A stretch of 64,000 nt of DNA from Wolfiporia cocos (Eukaryota > Basidiomycota > Agaricomycetes > Polyporales > Phaeolaceae). Positions within the stretch are counted from its first letter, which is position 1; each line of letters begins with the position of its first letter. The stretch lies in the NCBI GenBank assembly GCA_029448655.1, contig JACCLO010000019.1, positions 248,001 through 312,000 of the forward strand. Direction: 5' to 3'. Under the pieces are notes generated by a model. That model was not told the DNA's origin and ran no database searches. It saw only the letters and a list, made by a program, of their open reading frames with translations. The position numbers and the translations under genes are program-made. Below, one piece after another: positions 1 through 9,400 of the stretch.

Positions 1-2
1 GA

Positions 3-605
3 TTTTGTCGAGCAGCACTCGAAGGCGAGGTCAAGATTACTGCGGACCACTTCCCCTCACTCTGCTATCCCGAGAATGAATTTGTAAGGGACCGTCCCGA
101 CATCAATCTACTCCTGTCGCCTATTTTGGCTGCGGTATGTGCGTGGTTTCTCAGAGATACTCTGCTGACATCTTCAGTAGAATTACCGCTGCTTATTCAG
201 AGGACCAAAGGCTGGTTTCGGCGAGTATACTCCTGGCGCCAGGCCTGGGCGCCCTTCAATATCCAAGTATTACAAGATGAAGGAGGTGACAAAGGAAACA
301 ATCGCATATACTGCCTGCCTTGTACGTTCCGATCTCGATTCTCGTGCAACGCTAATAATTTTTTTAGGCACACTTTGCATATAGCGCACAGGAATCGTGG
401 AGCGAAGCCGAAGACAACTTCGTCGTTCAAGAATTTTACGAAAACATCATCAAGTTGTTCGCCAACAAGAAGTGGGGGGAAAAGACGATTGCTTGGTGGA
501 ACAAGTAAGTGGACCGGATCCTTAGGATACTTGTCTCACAACAAGCCTAGGGGAATCTGGGGGAGACAAGTCAAGGTTGTTGTGCCCAACGGGAAGAGGA
601 TTTGA
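3..605 (+). CDS. DUF6698-type hypothetical protein, 3' end (5' end outside window)
   Basis: The C-terminal part of a spliced gene. Exons fit 3-134, 181-321, 368-504 and 551-605, separated by three 46 nt GT-AG introns whose phases agree. The spliced protein reads through segments such as ADHFPSLCYPENEF, INLLLSPILAA, TKETIAYTACLAHFAYSAQE, QEFYENIIKLF and KTIAWWNKGIWG. This pattern (helical block, then FYENII and a WWN motif near the end) is what I know from the DUF6698 proteins abundant in Agaricomycetes; their function is unknown. The last exon ends at a TGA at 603-605. The same frame continues after that stop into a serine-rich tail, so the TGA may be a nonsense mutation or may be spliced out. 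Family assignment is from memory of motif style and is moderately sure; no biochemical role can be given. Confidence 0.6.
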   Translation, partial: FCRAALEGEVKITADHFPSLCYPENEFVRDRPDINLLLSPILAAVCAWFLRDTLLTSSVELPLLIQRTKGWFRRVYSWRQAWAPFNIQVLQDEGGDKGNNRIYCLPCTFRSRFSCNANNFFRHTLHIAHRNRGAKPKTTSSFKNFTKTSSSCSPTRSGGKRRLLGGTSKWTGSLGYLSHNKPRGIWGRQVKVVVPNGKRI

Positions 606-792
606 AGACTTGAGGGGCCGTCCGCGTTGGATCTCATCTTCACTGGCTTTGCCGCTGACGAAGCGGCGGGCGGAGTCGCTGGGAGTGCTACCTTAGAGCA
701 AGGCACCCTCGCTTCCGCCGATATGTCGTCTTCGCCGAGCTCCCTGTCCTCGCCAAACCACTTGTCCTCGGCGGAGCCCTCATCCTCGGCGG

Positions 793-1357
793 TGACACAG
801 TCTCACCAGACTGTGGGACCGCGCTAGCGGGGATCCCCCTAACACTCTAACTCCTAGGTCTCCAGGGACTAGCGGAGGTAGGGCGGCTGTCGAGGCTATA
901 TCGAGCAGCTACCAGACTAGCGAGTATGGAGGGAGACGAGCAAGTCGGGGACCGTCAGGCGCAGACGCAGGGAGTCATGGTAGAAAGGGGCCTGCAGCCC
1001 ATTGCCGAGAATCTTAAAGATGAGGGATAAGCCCCATCTTTCTACGTATTATATACATGTACACTAAGCTAGTAGTGGCTACCCTAAAGAGATGGCCTGT
1101 GCGCCGCAGCGCTACAACCGACCGTAGTCATGTTACCTAGGGGTCCATGTGACTAGCTACACAGGTAACGTATCATGTAACTGTAGTGACCGTGATGTGT
1201 ACGTACGCGCGCTACCCCTAGCGCCTTCGGCGTATGCCGGCGAGCCATCAGCGCACCGCTGGTAATCTAATCTACTGGGTCTGGCGTCTAATGTAAGAGG
1301 GAGACGCGGAGGTGCTTACTCTTGAAGCTGGGAACGTCACAGCGAAATACTGTGACA
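793..1357 (-). repeat. Solo LTR, 565 bp, with 5 bp target duplication
   Basis: On the minus strand it begins TGTCACAGTATT and ends GAGACTGTGTCA. It is flanked by GGCGG on both sides (788-792 and 1358-1362), the 5 bp duplication expected of Ty3/Gypsy insertion. Its 3' end (GTCCCACAGTCT...TGTGTCA) resembles the end of the A/B LTRs, so it is from a related but distinct family. A TATATAA box lies on the minus strand at 1055-1049. No internal region is present, so the element was probably lost by LTR-LTR recombination. Confidence 0.8.
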
Positions 1358-1362
1358 GGCGG

Positions 1363-1524
1363 AGCCCTCGTCCTCTGCGGATTCCTCGTCCTCGGCGGAT
1401 CCCTCGTCCTCGGCGGAGCCCTCGTCCTCGGGAGAGCCCTCATCCTCGGGAGAGCCCTCGTCCTCGGCTGAGCCCTCGTCCTTGGTGGACCCCTCATCCT
1501 CGGTGGACCCCTCATCCTCGCCTT
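1363..1524 (+). repeat. 18 bp minisatellite coding (E/D)PSSS(A/G/V)
   Basis: About nine imperfect tandem copies of an 18 bp unit close to GAGCCCTCGTCCTCGGCG. All copies keep the reading frame and encode the hexapeptide (E/D)PSSS(A/G/V). A few further units lie upstream of the solo LTR at about 740-792, so the array was split by the insertion. Confidence 0.8.
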
Positions 1525-1628
1525 ATCAGAGCTCTTCTGATGCCTAATCTCTGCTCTGTGACTTTACGCTCTCGCTGCTTGCTAGTGCTCCTTGCTCGTA
1601 TCAATTTATTGCTCTGTGTCTGACCCGC

Positions 1629-2324
1629 TGTCACAGATTTGGGACATGCCATTATTTTTCCCGTATTTTTACCTATTTATCTGGTATTTCTACGACCTTG
1701 TAGACATTTACGCTGCTAAGCGCCCGTCTACACGTACACGCAACCAAACAACACGTACACAACGCGGTATACGTCCACCTGTCATAACAACACGTACATA
1801 ACACGTTTGTACGCGTCAATGACTCAGCGGACTAACCTCCGGTGTCACGCGCCTTACTCATATCCCGATATCGGGCTATGTCAGTACATTTGGATAAGCG
1901 GCCCGCTCGTTATCACATGCCAATGCCCTTAACGATTACTCATATCCCGATCCCGGTATATAGTTATCACGTGCATGGCTTACTAACGTAGCAACGCCAC
2001 TTCCACAACATGGACCTACGGTCCTAACAACGATTCTTACTGGTGCGGCCATTACCGGCGCACATGGTCTACTGTAGTTTACGACTTAGCTGTATTAGTT
2101 ATGTCTGCGCACAGACCGTCTTCATGTTTGGCTCCCTTACTGGTAACCAAACAATGCATGTATATAAGTAGGGCTATCGCTACGATAAGCCTTAGATTTG
2201 TTCTCTGCTATCGCATAGTCACATAACATCTCTACTGCGCCTACAAGCGTTCCTCACCAGCTTCAACAACTCCTTCAAGTCGTTACCAAGCTAAAGCGTG
2301 AGTCCCACAACCTTGTTTGTGTCA
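1629..2324 (+). repeat. Element A 5' LTR
   Basis: A 696 bp LTR starting TGTCACAG and ending TTTGTGTCA. It appears identical over its full length to the 3' copy at 10925-11620. It contains repeated CATATCCCGAT motifs at about 1858-1960, a TATATAA box at 2161-2167 and the predicted RNA start at about 2194. Confidence 0.95.
2161..2204 (+). promoter_or_regulatory. TATA box and predicted transcript start (R start) of element A
   Basis: TATATAA at 2161-2167 is followed 33 nt later by AGATTTGTTCT (2194-2204). This 11-mer is the exact reverse complement of the sequence at 2327-2337 just inside the LTR. The spacing matches a normal TATA-to-start distance, so the RNA 5' end is placed here by inference. 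Confidence 0.65.
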
Positions 2325-2326
2325 TA

Positions 2327-2337
2327 AGAACAAATCT
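2327..2337 (+). other. Predicted self-priming primer-binding site, element A
   Basis: AGAACAAATCT lies two bases after the LTR end. It pairs over 11 nt with the predicted 5' end of the element's own RNA (2194-2204). I saw no TGG-type tRNA 3'-end complement here. The arrangement matches the Tf1 self-priming scheme of fission yeast. Confidence 0.7.
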
Positions 2338-3343
2338 GCCCCCTACCCCCGCCCTTGCGCTTGCGCTTGGGCCTGGGTTTCTATCCTACAGGGGCTATTA
2401 CTCGTTGCTGCGCACATCCCTACTCTTGACAAAGAGTTAGGGGTGATAGTTGAGATCTGGGGGATACATCGTCATCCTCGGCAGAGGATTGACAACCAGG
2501 GAAGCCACACCGCCTTTTTAGGCAGGAGGCCTACCTAACCCGGACTCCAGGGTTAAGGAGACATGGTCCTCGCTGACAAGCTTGGACTATGCGCGGTTAA
2601 GACCCGCCTGTGGAGAAAAGGGGACGGTCTGCCTGTGTGCGCCCAACCCCCTGTCATGGCAAGCGTTGTTCAGCGCCCCATCACTATCCACAGGGTCATC
2701 AGTATGATGGCATGGGAATTTTCCAAAGCCGCCTCCCAGGCGTAAGGGACCTGCTTTGAACCCGTTATGGGAAAAGCAGTGAGGGGGGTGACGTAAAAAA
2801 TCACCCTGCCATAGGTCACTCGCGGTAGCCAATAGCATAAGTCCTACGGGCAGCTCGGCGTGCGAGCATGGGTCAAACGGATTTGGGGCCCCATTGGAAG
2901 AGAAGCGCGTGGCCCACTCCTTCGGGATGTGGAGCGCTGCTTTCTCGCGATCTTAGATCGACGATGGTTTTTTAGCCCTGATGTGACACCCATGTGGCTA
3001 CAGACGGCAACCTCATTGTTGAAGCATGGACAGGCTAAGGGGTGTAAAATCCCAGCCACTTTCCGGCATCGTCCCTCCGGGGCGGTGTCGTGTATCCGAT
3101 TCCCAATCATCTGACCCAGGAACCGGCCTGGCAGTCAGCAACTCTACCCCTGGAGTCGGCGCCTCTGACCGTTAGGGTCATGCGAATATCCGCGCCGTCT
3201 CGGCACAGGGTTTGCGCGCAACATAAGAGTAATTATGCCCCGTAGTACACCTTCTTTGCTCCTGAAAAGGAGTCCACTACCCTACCTTACATAATCCCTT
3301 TTATTCCTGTTCTTGGACGTATCACTGGGAAACTTTGTTTCTC
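2338..3343 (+). other. Element A 5' leader (about 1 kb)
   Basis: Lies between the PBS and ORF0. It contains several ATGs and short ORFs, one of 60 codons starting at 2563, which argue against simple scanning to ORF0. Element B keeps the same leader almost unchanged (44444-45451). A short block (CTGGGGGAT followed by CATC and CTTCGG/CCTCGG) also recurs in the leader of element E, and TCCTGAAAAGG at about 3262 recurs in E. No protein function is claimed. Confidence 0.5.
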
Positions 3344-4267
3344 ATGAAGGCTGCACTTTCTAGAATCATGCCCCGCGTTACCCGTCGCACTCGTGGCTCC
3401 TCCACTGCCCCTTACGTCAAACCGGCGAAGCGGTCTCTTCTCAGCCGCATCGACACCGCCGATATTCCTCGGGCAGAGGACGTCACGTACACTCTTCCTG
3501 TAAAGGAAGATTACACCGGGAAGCTCCATCTTTGGGAGATTCCCGTCCACATGCCAAAGCACATCGCTGAGGCTGGGAAACCCGCTCCTCGACCTCCTAA
3601 GCCAGTTCCGCTCGCTAAGCGTATCTGGACAGAGGAAGAGAAGCTAGCGCAATCCATTACCGCCATGGAGAACCTAATCGAACTCCGCGAAATCAACAAA
3701 CTTAAGCTCGCCCGCGATAAGCTGAATAAGCGAATCGCCGCCAAACAAGCCGCTAAGGAAGCCAAGCAAGCAGCTTCTTCACTGGCCCTCCGTCTCTCCA
3801 GCCCGGCGGCCGGACCTTCCGTTCCGGCCAATCACAAGATTCTCGACCCTTCCCTCGTCTTCGGGAAGAAGAAGCCTCTCCAAGCATGCGATCAAGTTAT
3901 TCCCATGCTAGAAGGCACTCTCACTCGTCTCACGCCTCTCGCCAACCACCCCCCTAATTACCCAGGCTTCCATATGGAAAACGATATGCGTTTCCACACT
4001 ATGGTAGTAGAATTGGAGGACTTGGTGGATAACGTAAAGGATAGAGCGAGACGGGGAAGGATCACCAATAGAGACTGGAGAATTATGAAAAAGTACTGTA
4101 AACAGCTCGGCAATATTTCCTTTTTGGATTGGCGTACGGACTTAGCTCGTATCGTAGCAGAATGTGTAGCGCTACATATTACTTTTGCCTTCGGTGTAAC
4201 ACCACCTGACAAGGTGGCAGGGCCCTCAACTACTTCGGTAGAAGAGGATATACTCGCGATTGTGTAG
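3344..4267 (+). CDS. ORF0: extra upstream protein of element A, unknown function
   Basis: A 307-codon ORF upstream of gag, not part of the standard Gypsy gene set. The first in-frame ATG is 3344; ATG 3368 gives a start (MPRVTRR) more like that of the E homologue. The N-terminus is basic and proline-rich. Residues about 110-145 form a charged heptad-like helix rich in K/A/L, probably a coiled coil. Residues about 216-285 form a second helical region (FHTMVVELEDLVDNV, RITNRDWRIMKKYCKQL). The same architecture and alignable C-terminal residues occur in ORF0 of element E (60775-61590), and element B has a near-copy. No catalytic motif, zinc knuckle or membrane segment is visible. It may be an RNA-binding, assembly or regulatory accessory protein; this is inference only. 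It precedes gag by about 100 nt. Confidence 0.75.
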   Translation: MKAALSRIMPRVTRRTRGSSTAPYVKPAKRSLLSRIDTADIPRAEDVTYTLPVKEDYTGKLHLWEIPVHMPKHIAEAGKPAPRPPKPVPLAKRIWTEEEKLAQSITAMENLIELREINKLKLARDKLNKRIAAKQAAKEAKQAASSLALRLSSPAAGPSVPANHKILDPSLVFGKKKPLQACDQVIPMLEGTLTRLTPLANHPPNYPGFHMENDMRFHTMVVELEDLVDNVKDRARRGRITNRDWRIMKKYCKQLGNISFLDWRTDLARIVAECVALHITFAFGVTPPDKVAGPSTTSVEEDILAIV

Positions 4268-4368
4268 TAGCAATACTATCGTCTTTTAACTCTGAAATAG
4301 AGTGCGAGTGTGATCTATAACGAAAGTTGCAGCTTTCAAAACCAATCCCTTCTTAAGAATCTAAGACA

Positions 4369-6408
4369 ATGAGTAACCGGAAACTAACATTCGTCACAAA
4401 CAGATTCACAATGTCCTCCACTTCCTCCGTCAGCACTCCTCTCGCTCCCCGCAAGATGCGCCTCCGCTCAGAAGGCCCGGTGACACCGGTAGCTGGTCCC
4501 TCGGGAACTCAGCAACTGGTGACGCTGGAGCACCTTAGCGAGGGAGAAGAAGAAGAAGAGGAAGGAGAAGAGGAAATGCCGGAGTTCGCTCCCCCGCAAA
4601 GGGACTCTCCGACCAACCCCATGGGTACACGCCCCGGCTCGCCAATTGCCGGATACCCTCCGGCTCGTCGAACTCGCCCTATCGGGCCCGTCACCACCCT
4701 GGAAATGGAATTTTCAGGGCCAACACGACAGACTAATACTGCTGTCGAAAACAACCTCAAGGCGTACCTCCCCGAGGAGGAACACCACAAGGTGGATGGG
4801 TCCATACATGGGCCAATCATCGACGCAGCCATCCAACGAGGGGCGGCAATCAGCCATGACACCACCGACACCTTAGGTCGAATGGTTCACGCCCGACTGG
4901 AGCGCATCCATGGACGAATCGACTCCCTGGTTGGGCAATCCAGGGCAATCGAACAAAAGGCCCAAGACGAGCTGCACGAAGCAGTCAATTCGGTCCGGAA
5001 CGAGGTATTGTCCACCATGGTGGACCTCGGCAAGGAACTCCGACAGGAGTACACCGCCAAGCTCTCCGAAATGGAGAAGCAGCTCCGAAAGGACTACCGG
5101 TCCCGGCTGGACGACCTCGAGGATGCATTCGCAGAGCGCATGGAGAAGGTCGACGAGGAACTCCGGAGGATTCGCAAGAATCCCTCCGTTCCCAACCCTC
5201 CCGGCGTTCGCACACCCCCGGAAGAACCCACACCGGCCCCCGGCAATGCGCAAGCTCGTGCAGCCGAGGCCGCTGCCGCCGCTCAAGCTGCAGCTGCTGC
5301 TGCAGCAGCCGTCGCCCCGCAGATTCCAGGTCTGCCTCAAAACCTGAAAATCCCCCCTCCCCCCGAATTCTCCGGGTCATCTGGAAAGGTGACTGCGCAA
5401 GAATGGGTGGAAAAGATGGGTCTGTACTTTGGTACACTCAGGGTCTACGACGACCATGACCGTATCACCACGGCCCTCTTCCGCGTCACAGGGGACGCGT
5501 ACAAATTTTTCTCGCCTCTCATCAAGAAGGCAGGAAATGGTGAACCTCTCGGCACCTGGGAGGACTTCACCAAGTCAGTCATGGTGCAATATGGGAAAAT
5601 GACGGATAAGGAGATAGCCAAGAAGGAAATTCGCGGCTACTACGGCACGAAAGGCAAGGAACTGGCAGAATCGAACTATTTCAATTACTGCGAACGGTTC
5701 CGTACCCTCGGCCGACTCTCCGAAACCGCCAATGAGACTCTGGTGTGGGAATTCACCGAGACTCTCCCGGAAAAGGTCAAGGACACCTTAAACGTCCTCG
5801 GCAAGACCCCGTTCTTCAAGGCGCCCACCGACATCGAGCCTCTGATCGATTTCGCTCTAGAAATGTATCAGACGTCTTACCCTGACAAGATCAAGGGCTC
5901 GATCTTCGAGAAAGCCGGTAAGAAGGACGCGGCACCTGCCGAAAAGAAGGAGACGTCCTCCGCTTCTGCAAAGAAGTCGGAGAAGAAAAAGGACAAGGGA
6001 AAGGCGCCCGCCAAAGCCCCCGCCGACACCGCCAACGCCGTCTGCACCTACTGCAAGCAGACAGGACATTACTTCAACAAATGTCCTAAGCTTGCGGCAG
6101 ACAAGGCCGCGGGAACGTTCGTGCCTGCCGCTCAGCGGGCCGAACAACAAAGGGCGAAGGATGCAGCCGCCGCGTCTGGAAAGACCACGGCCGCTCCTTC
6201 GGGTAGTGGAAAGGGACAGGCTTCTGGCAAGAAGCCGTACTCGGCGCCCCCCGCGGATGGCAAGACGTATCGTGCCCGAACGATCTGGGAAGAAGTGACG
6301 GCTGACTCAAACTCAGCAGGACCCTCGGCCCCCGCCACCACCGTCGCCAATGTCGGGACTATCTCGGTCCCCCTCGCCCCAACCACACGTCTCGAAGACG
6401 TTCTGTGA
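4369..6408 (+). CDS. gag: Gag polyprotein of element A
   Basis: 679 aa structural protein. In order: acidic N-terminus (EGEEEEEEGEEE near residue 60), a long charged coiled coil at about 165-275, a proline/alanine linker with an alanine run near 300-315, a capsid-like domain at about 340-500 (QEWVEKMGLYFGTLRVYDD, TWEDFTKSVMVQYG, ESNYFNYCERFRTLGRL), a lysine-rich stretch, and a canonical CCHC zinc knuckle at about 560-573 (CTYCKQTGHYFNKC). The ATG at 4369 follows a short spacer after ORF0. The stop at 6406-6408 lies inside the start of the pol frame, which is in the +1 phase. It forms the virus-like particle and binds the genomic RNA, as known for Ty3/Gypsy Gag. Confidence 0.95.
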   Translation: MSNRKLTFVTNRFTMSSTSSVSTPLAPRKMRLRSEGPVTPVAGPSGTQQLVTLEHLSEGEEEEEEGEEEMPEFAPPQRDSPTNPMGTRPGSPIAGYPPARRTRPIGPVTTLEMEFSGPTRQTNTAVENNLKAYLPEEEHHKVDGSIHGPIIDAAIQRGAAISHDTTDTLGRMVHARLERIHGRIDSLVGQSRAIEQKAQDELHEAVNSVRNEVLSTMVDLGKELRQEYTAKLSEMEKQLRKDYRSRLDDLEDAFAERMEKVDEELRRIRKNPSVPNPPGVRTPPEEPTPAPGNAQARAAEAAAAAQAAAAAAAAVAPQIPGLPQNLKIPPPPEFSGSSGKVTAQEWVEKMGLYFGTLRVYDDHDRITTALFRVTGDAYKFFSPLIKKAGNGEPLGTWEDFTKSVMVQYGKMTDKEIAKKEIRGYYGTKGKELAESNYFNYCERFRTLGRLSETANETLVWEFTETLPEKVKDTLNVLGKTPFFKAPTDIEPLIDFALEMYQTSYPDKIKGSIFEKAGKKDAAPAEKKETSSASAKKSEKKKDKGKAPAKAPADTANAVCTYCKQTGHYFNKCPKLAADKAAGTFVPAAQRAEQQRAKDAAAASGKTTAAPSGSGKGQASGKKPYSAPPADGKTYRARTIWEEVTADSNSAGPSAPATTVANVGTISVPLAPTTRLEDVL

Positions 6409-9400
6409 AGAACACACCAGCCCCGCAGCGGCTGGGAGTGTACAGCGCCCCGAAGAAGCGCACCTCTACGAAGAGGCTTCACAGAGACCCCTTATCTTGT
6501 GGGAAGATAAGGCGGTCGTACGTCACCCGGTATCCCATCTCGGTATATTCGGCAGCTCGGCAATGGACTTTGCCCGGAGGACAAGGACACTAGCTACACG
6601 TGCCCCTCCTGTAAAATACTTTTATCCTGACCCGCTCGCGTCTAAATTTTTCACTTTGTATAATGTACATGGAAACGATTCTCGAGACGACAATAAATCG
6701 TTCTCTATCGAAGTGGAATTGTGGGTTTATGGAAAGAAAGTTAACGCCATGGCATTAATCGACACCGGTGCATCCATAAGCGTCATTGATAAGAAGCTCG
6801 TCCATGAGGAGAAGTTAGTCACTCAGAAACTACCTTCACCTCTCGAGATTCGTAACGCCGACGGTACCTCTAATACCGCCGGTAATATCAACATGGCAGT
6901 AAAAGCTTATATGGTGCACGAGGAACACAAGTCCACCGAATTCTTGTACGTAATGGACGTACAGAATGCGGATGTGATCCTCGGATATGACTGGTTCCTG
7001 AAACACAACCCGGACTTCAACTGGCCGGAAGGAACCTTCACATATCGGTGCACGGAAAAATGCAAACATGGCAAACGGGTTTCGATTTCTGAGGAAGAAG
7101 ATGAAATCGAACCCCGCAACATCTATCAGATCATCAATGACTTTCCAATAGATTTTCTCGGCTTAGAGGAGCCGGAGAATCCCTTTGTCGCTTGGGTGAA
7201 CACCCTTGACGAAGGAACGGAACTCCTTATCGACGCCATTCAGTCGATAACGGAGAAGTCAGATGATGAATTTCTGACAGATGCGGACCTCCAGAAATGG
7301 AAATCCTTGGTTCCGGAGGAATACCAGGAGTTTGGTCCCACGGTATTCTCTCAACGCGCATCCGAAAGGATGCCCGAACGGAAACCATATGACCACGCCA
7401 TCGACTTCCCCGATGACGCGGTACTACCGCCCCCGAGTAAGGCATACAAGATGTCTCCTCAGGAAGCGAACTCGCTAGATCAGTGGATTCAGGAAGAGTT
7501 ACGGAAGGGCTACATCCGGCACTCAAAATCTCCGATCGCGAGCCCGGTCTTCTTCGTCCCTAAAAAAGACGGCGGAGCCCGAATGGTAGTCGATTACCGA
7601 AAGGTGAACGACTTGACCATTAAAAACAGGTACCCTCTCCCACGCATAGACGAGCTTATCGATAAGCTTAGCCAGGCTTCGATATTTACGAAGCTCGACT
7701 TGCGTTGGGGTTACAACAACGTAAGAATCAAGGAGGGAGATGAATGGAAGACCGCATTCATTACGCCTAACGGCCTTTACGAAGCTGTAGTCATGTACTT
7801 CGGTTTTTGTAATGCACCCAGCACGTTCCAACACATGATGAACGATATTCTAGGTGACCTTATCAGAGAAGGAAAGGTCATTGTCTACCTAGACGACATC
7901 CTTGTGTTCGGAAACGACCTGCTGGAACACCGTCGTATCGTCAAGCAAGTATTACAAATCTTGCAAGACAACGACTTGTTCGCGAAGCCTGAAAAGTGCT
8001 TCTTCGAGCAAAGCAGTATTGAATACCTGGGAATGGTCATTTCCAAAGGAAAAGTCGAAATGGACCCTAAGAAGGTAGCCGGTGTCATGGACTGGCCTAC
8101 ACCTGCCAAGGTGAAGGACGTCCAGGCCTTTGTTGGCTTCGCCAACTACTACAGGCGGTTCATTAAAGACTTCTCCAAAGTGGTTAAGCCGTTAACCGAT
8201 CTGTCCAAGAAAAACACGCAATGGAACTGGGGACCCGAACAAGCGGAAGCTTTCCAAACTCTCAAGGAAGCTTTCACATCGGCCCCAATACTCCGGATCC
8301 CAGATCAGGAGTCCCCGTTCCGCGTGGAAGCGGATTCTTCCGATTACGCAACTGGTGCAGTGCTATCACAATACTCTTCGGAGGATAAGCTCTGGCACCC
8401 GGTAGCCTTTTACTCGAAATCTCTATCAGCAGCCGAAAGGAACTATGAGATTTACGATAAGGAGTTGCTCGCAATCATCCGCGCTCTAGAGGAATGGAGA
8501 CATTACCTCGAAGGACACCCACACAAATTTGAAGTATGGTCGGATCATCTCAATCTGACATATTTCAAATCGGCACAACGGCTAACCCGGAGACAGGCAC
8601 GTTGGAGTCTTTACCTGACAAGGTTCAACTTCACCATGTGCCACAAACCCGGTAAAACAATGCTCACGGCTGACCCTCTGTCACGGAGGCCAGACCATGA
8701 AGAGGGGGTGGAACTCGATAATCGCGATCAAATTTTGCTGAAACCGGAATATTTCACGGTTAGGGCGCTAGAAGCGTCACAGCAGGAGATACAATCAGGC
8801 GACGAGGACCTCCTCCGACAAATCCGACAAGCCCTCATGAACGATCAGATTACCAAGGATTACCAGGAACTACTAAAGAGTGGTCCCAAGGAATTCGGTA
8901 AAGATCTCCAGGAATGGAACATGGAGGCCGGATTACTCCTCAGACGAGGAAAAGTGTACGTTCCAAAAGAGCCTAAGGAATTGCGCACGAAGATTCTGGA
9001 GTTACATCATGACCATGTGACTGCCGGACACTTCGGACGATGGAAGACCTATGAACTTCTATCACGTAATTACTGGTGGCCTGGAATGACCACAATGGTG
9101 AAGCAATATGTGGAAGGTTGCGACACATGTCAACGCATGAAGAACCGCAACCAGACCCCGTATGGACCCCTGCAACCGCTCCCAGTACCGGAAGCACCTT
9201 GGGACACAATCACAATCGACTTCATCGTCCACTTACCGCCCAGCGGTGAACGCAAACAATTCACTGCCATTATGGTAGTAGTGGACCGATTGACCAAGCG
9301 CGCGCACTTCATTCCCACGTCAGACAATATCTCGGCAAAGGAATTAGCGAACCTCCTGTACCTTCGGATTTATCCGAACCACGGGCTTCCGAAACAAATC

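Larger units (their letters stand above)
606..1547 (+). pseudogene. Serine-rich tail frame interrupted by a solo LTR
   Basis: Continues the reading frame of the last DUF6698 exon past a single TGA. Frame 606-792 ends in repeats of the type SSSAEPSSSA. A 565 bp LTR plus a 5 bp duplication interrupts it. Frame 1363-1547 resumes exactly in phase (GCG G|AG CCC) and ends at TAA 1545-1547. Removing the LTR and one duplication copy gives a tail of repeated (E/D)PSSS(A/G/V) units. This is either the low-complexity C-terminus of the DUF6698-like protein or a separate small gene. With the LTR present it cannot be translated as one piece. There is no known domain. Confidence 0.4.

Noticed and set aside
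581..605. VVPNGKRI at the end of the DUF6698-like exon, similar to the VVIPNGKRI of the element C dUTPase
   Set aside because: The match is only eight residues, outside any other dUTPase motif; neighbouring DNA does not match element C. Treated as coincidence.
2325..2345. tRNA-type primer-binding site after the LTR
   Set aside because: No TGG-starting complement to a tRNA 3' end in A, B, C or E; the 11-12 nt complement to the element's own RNA start explains the site better.
2563..2745. 60-codon ORF in the element A leader, identical in B
   Set aside because: Identity with B is explained by overall A/B similarity; E has no counterpart and no domain is visible. Left as part of the leader.
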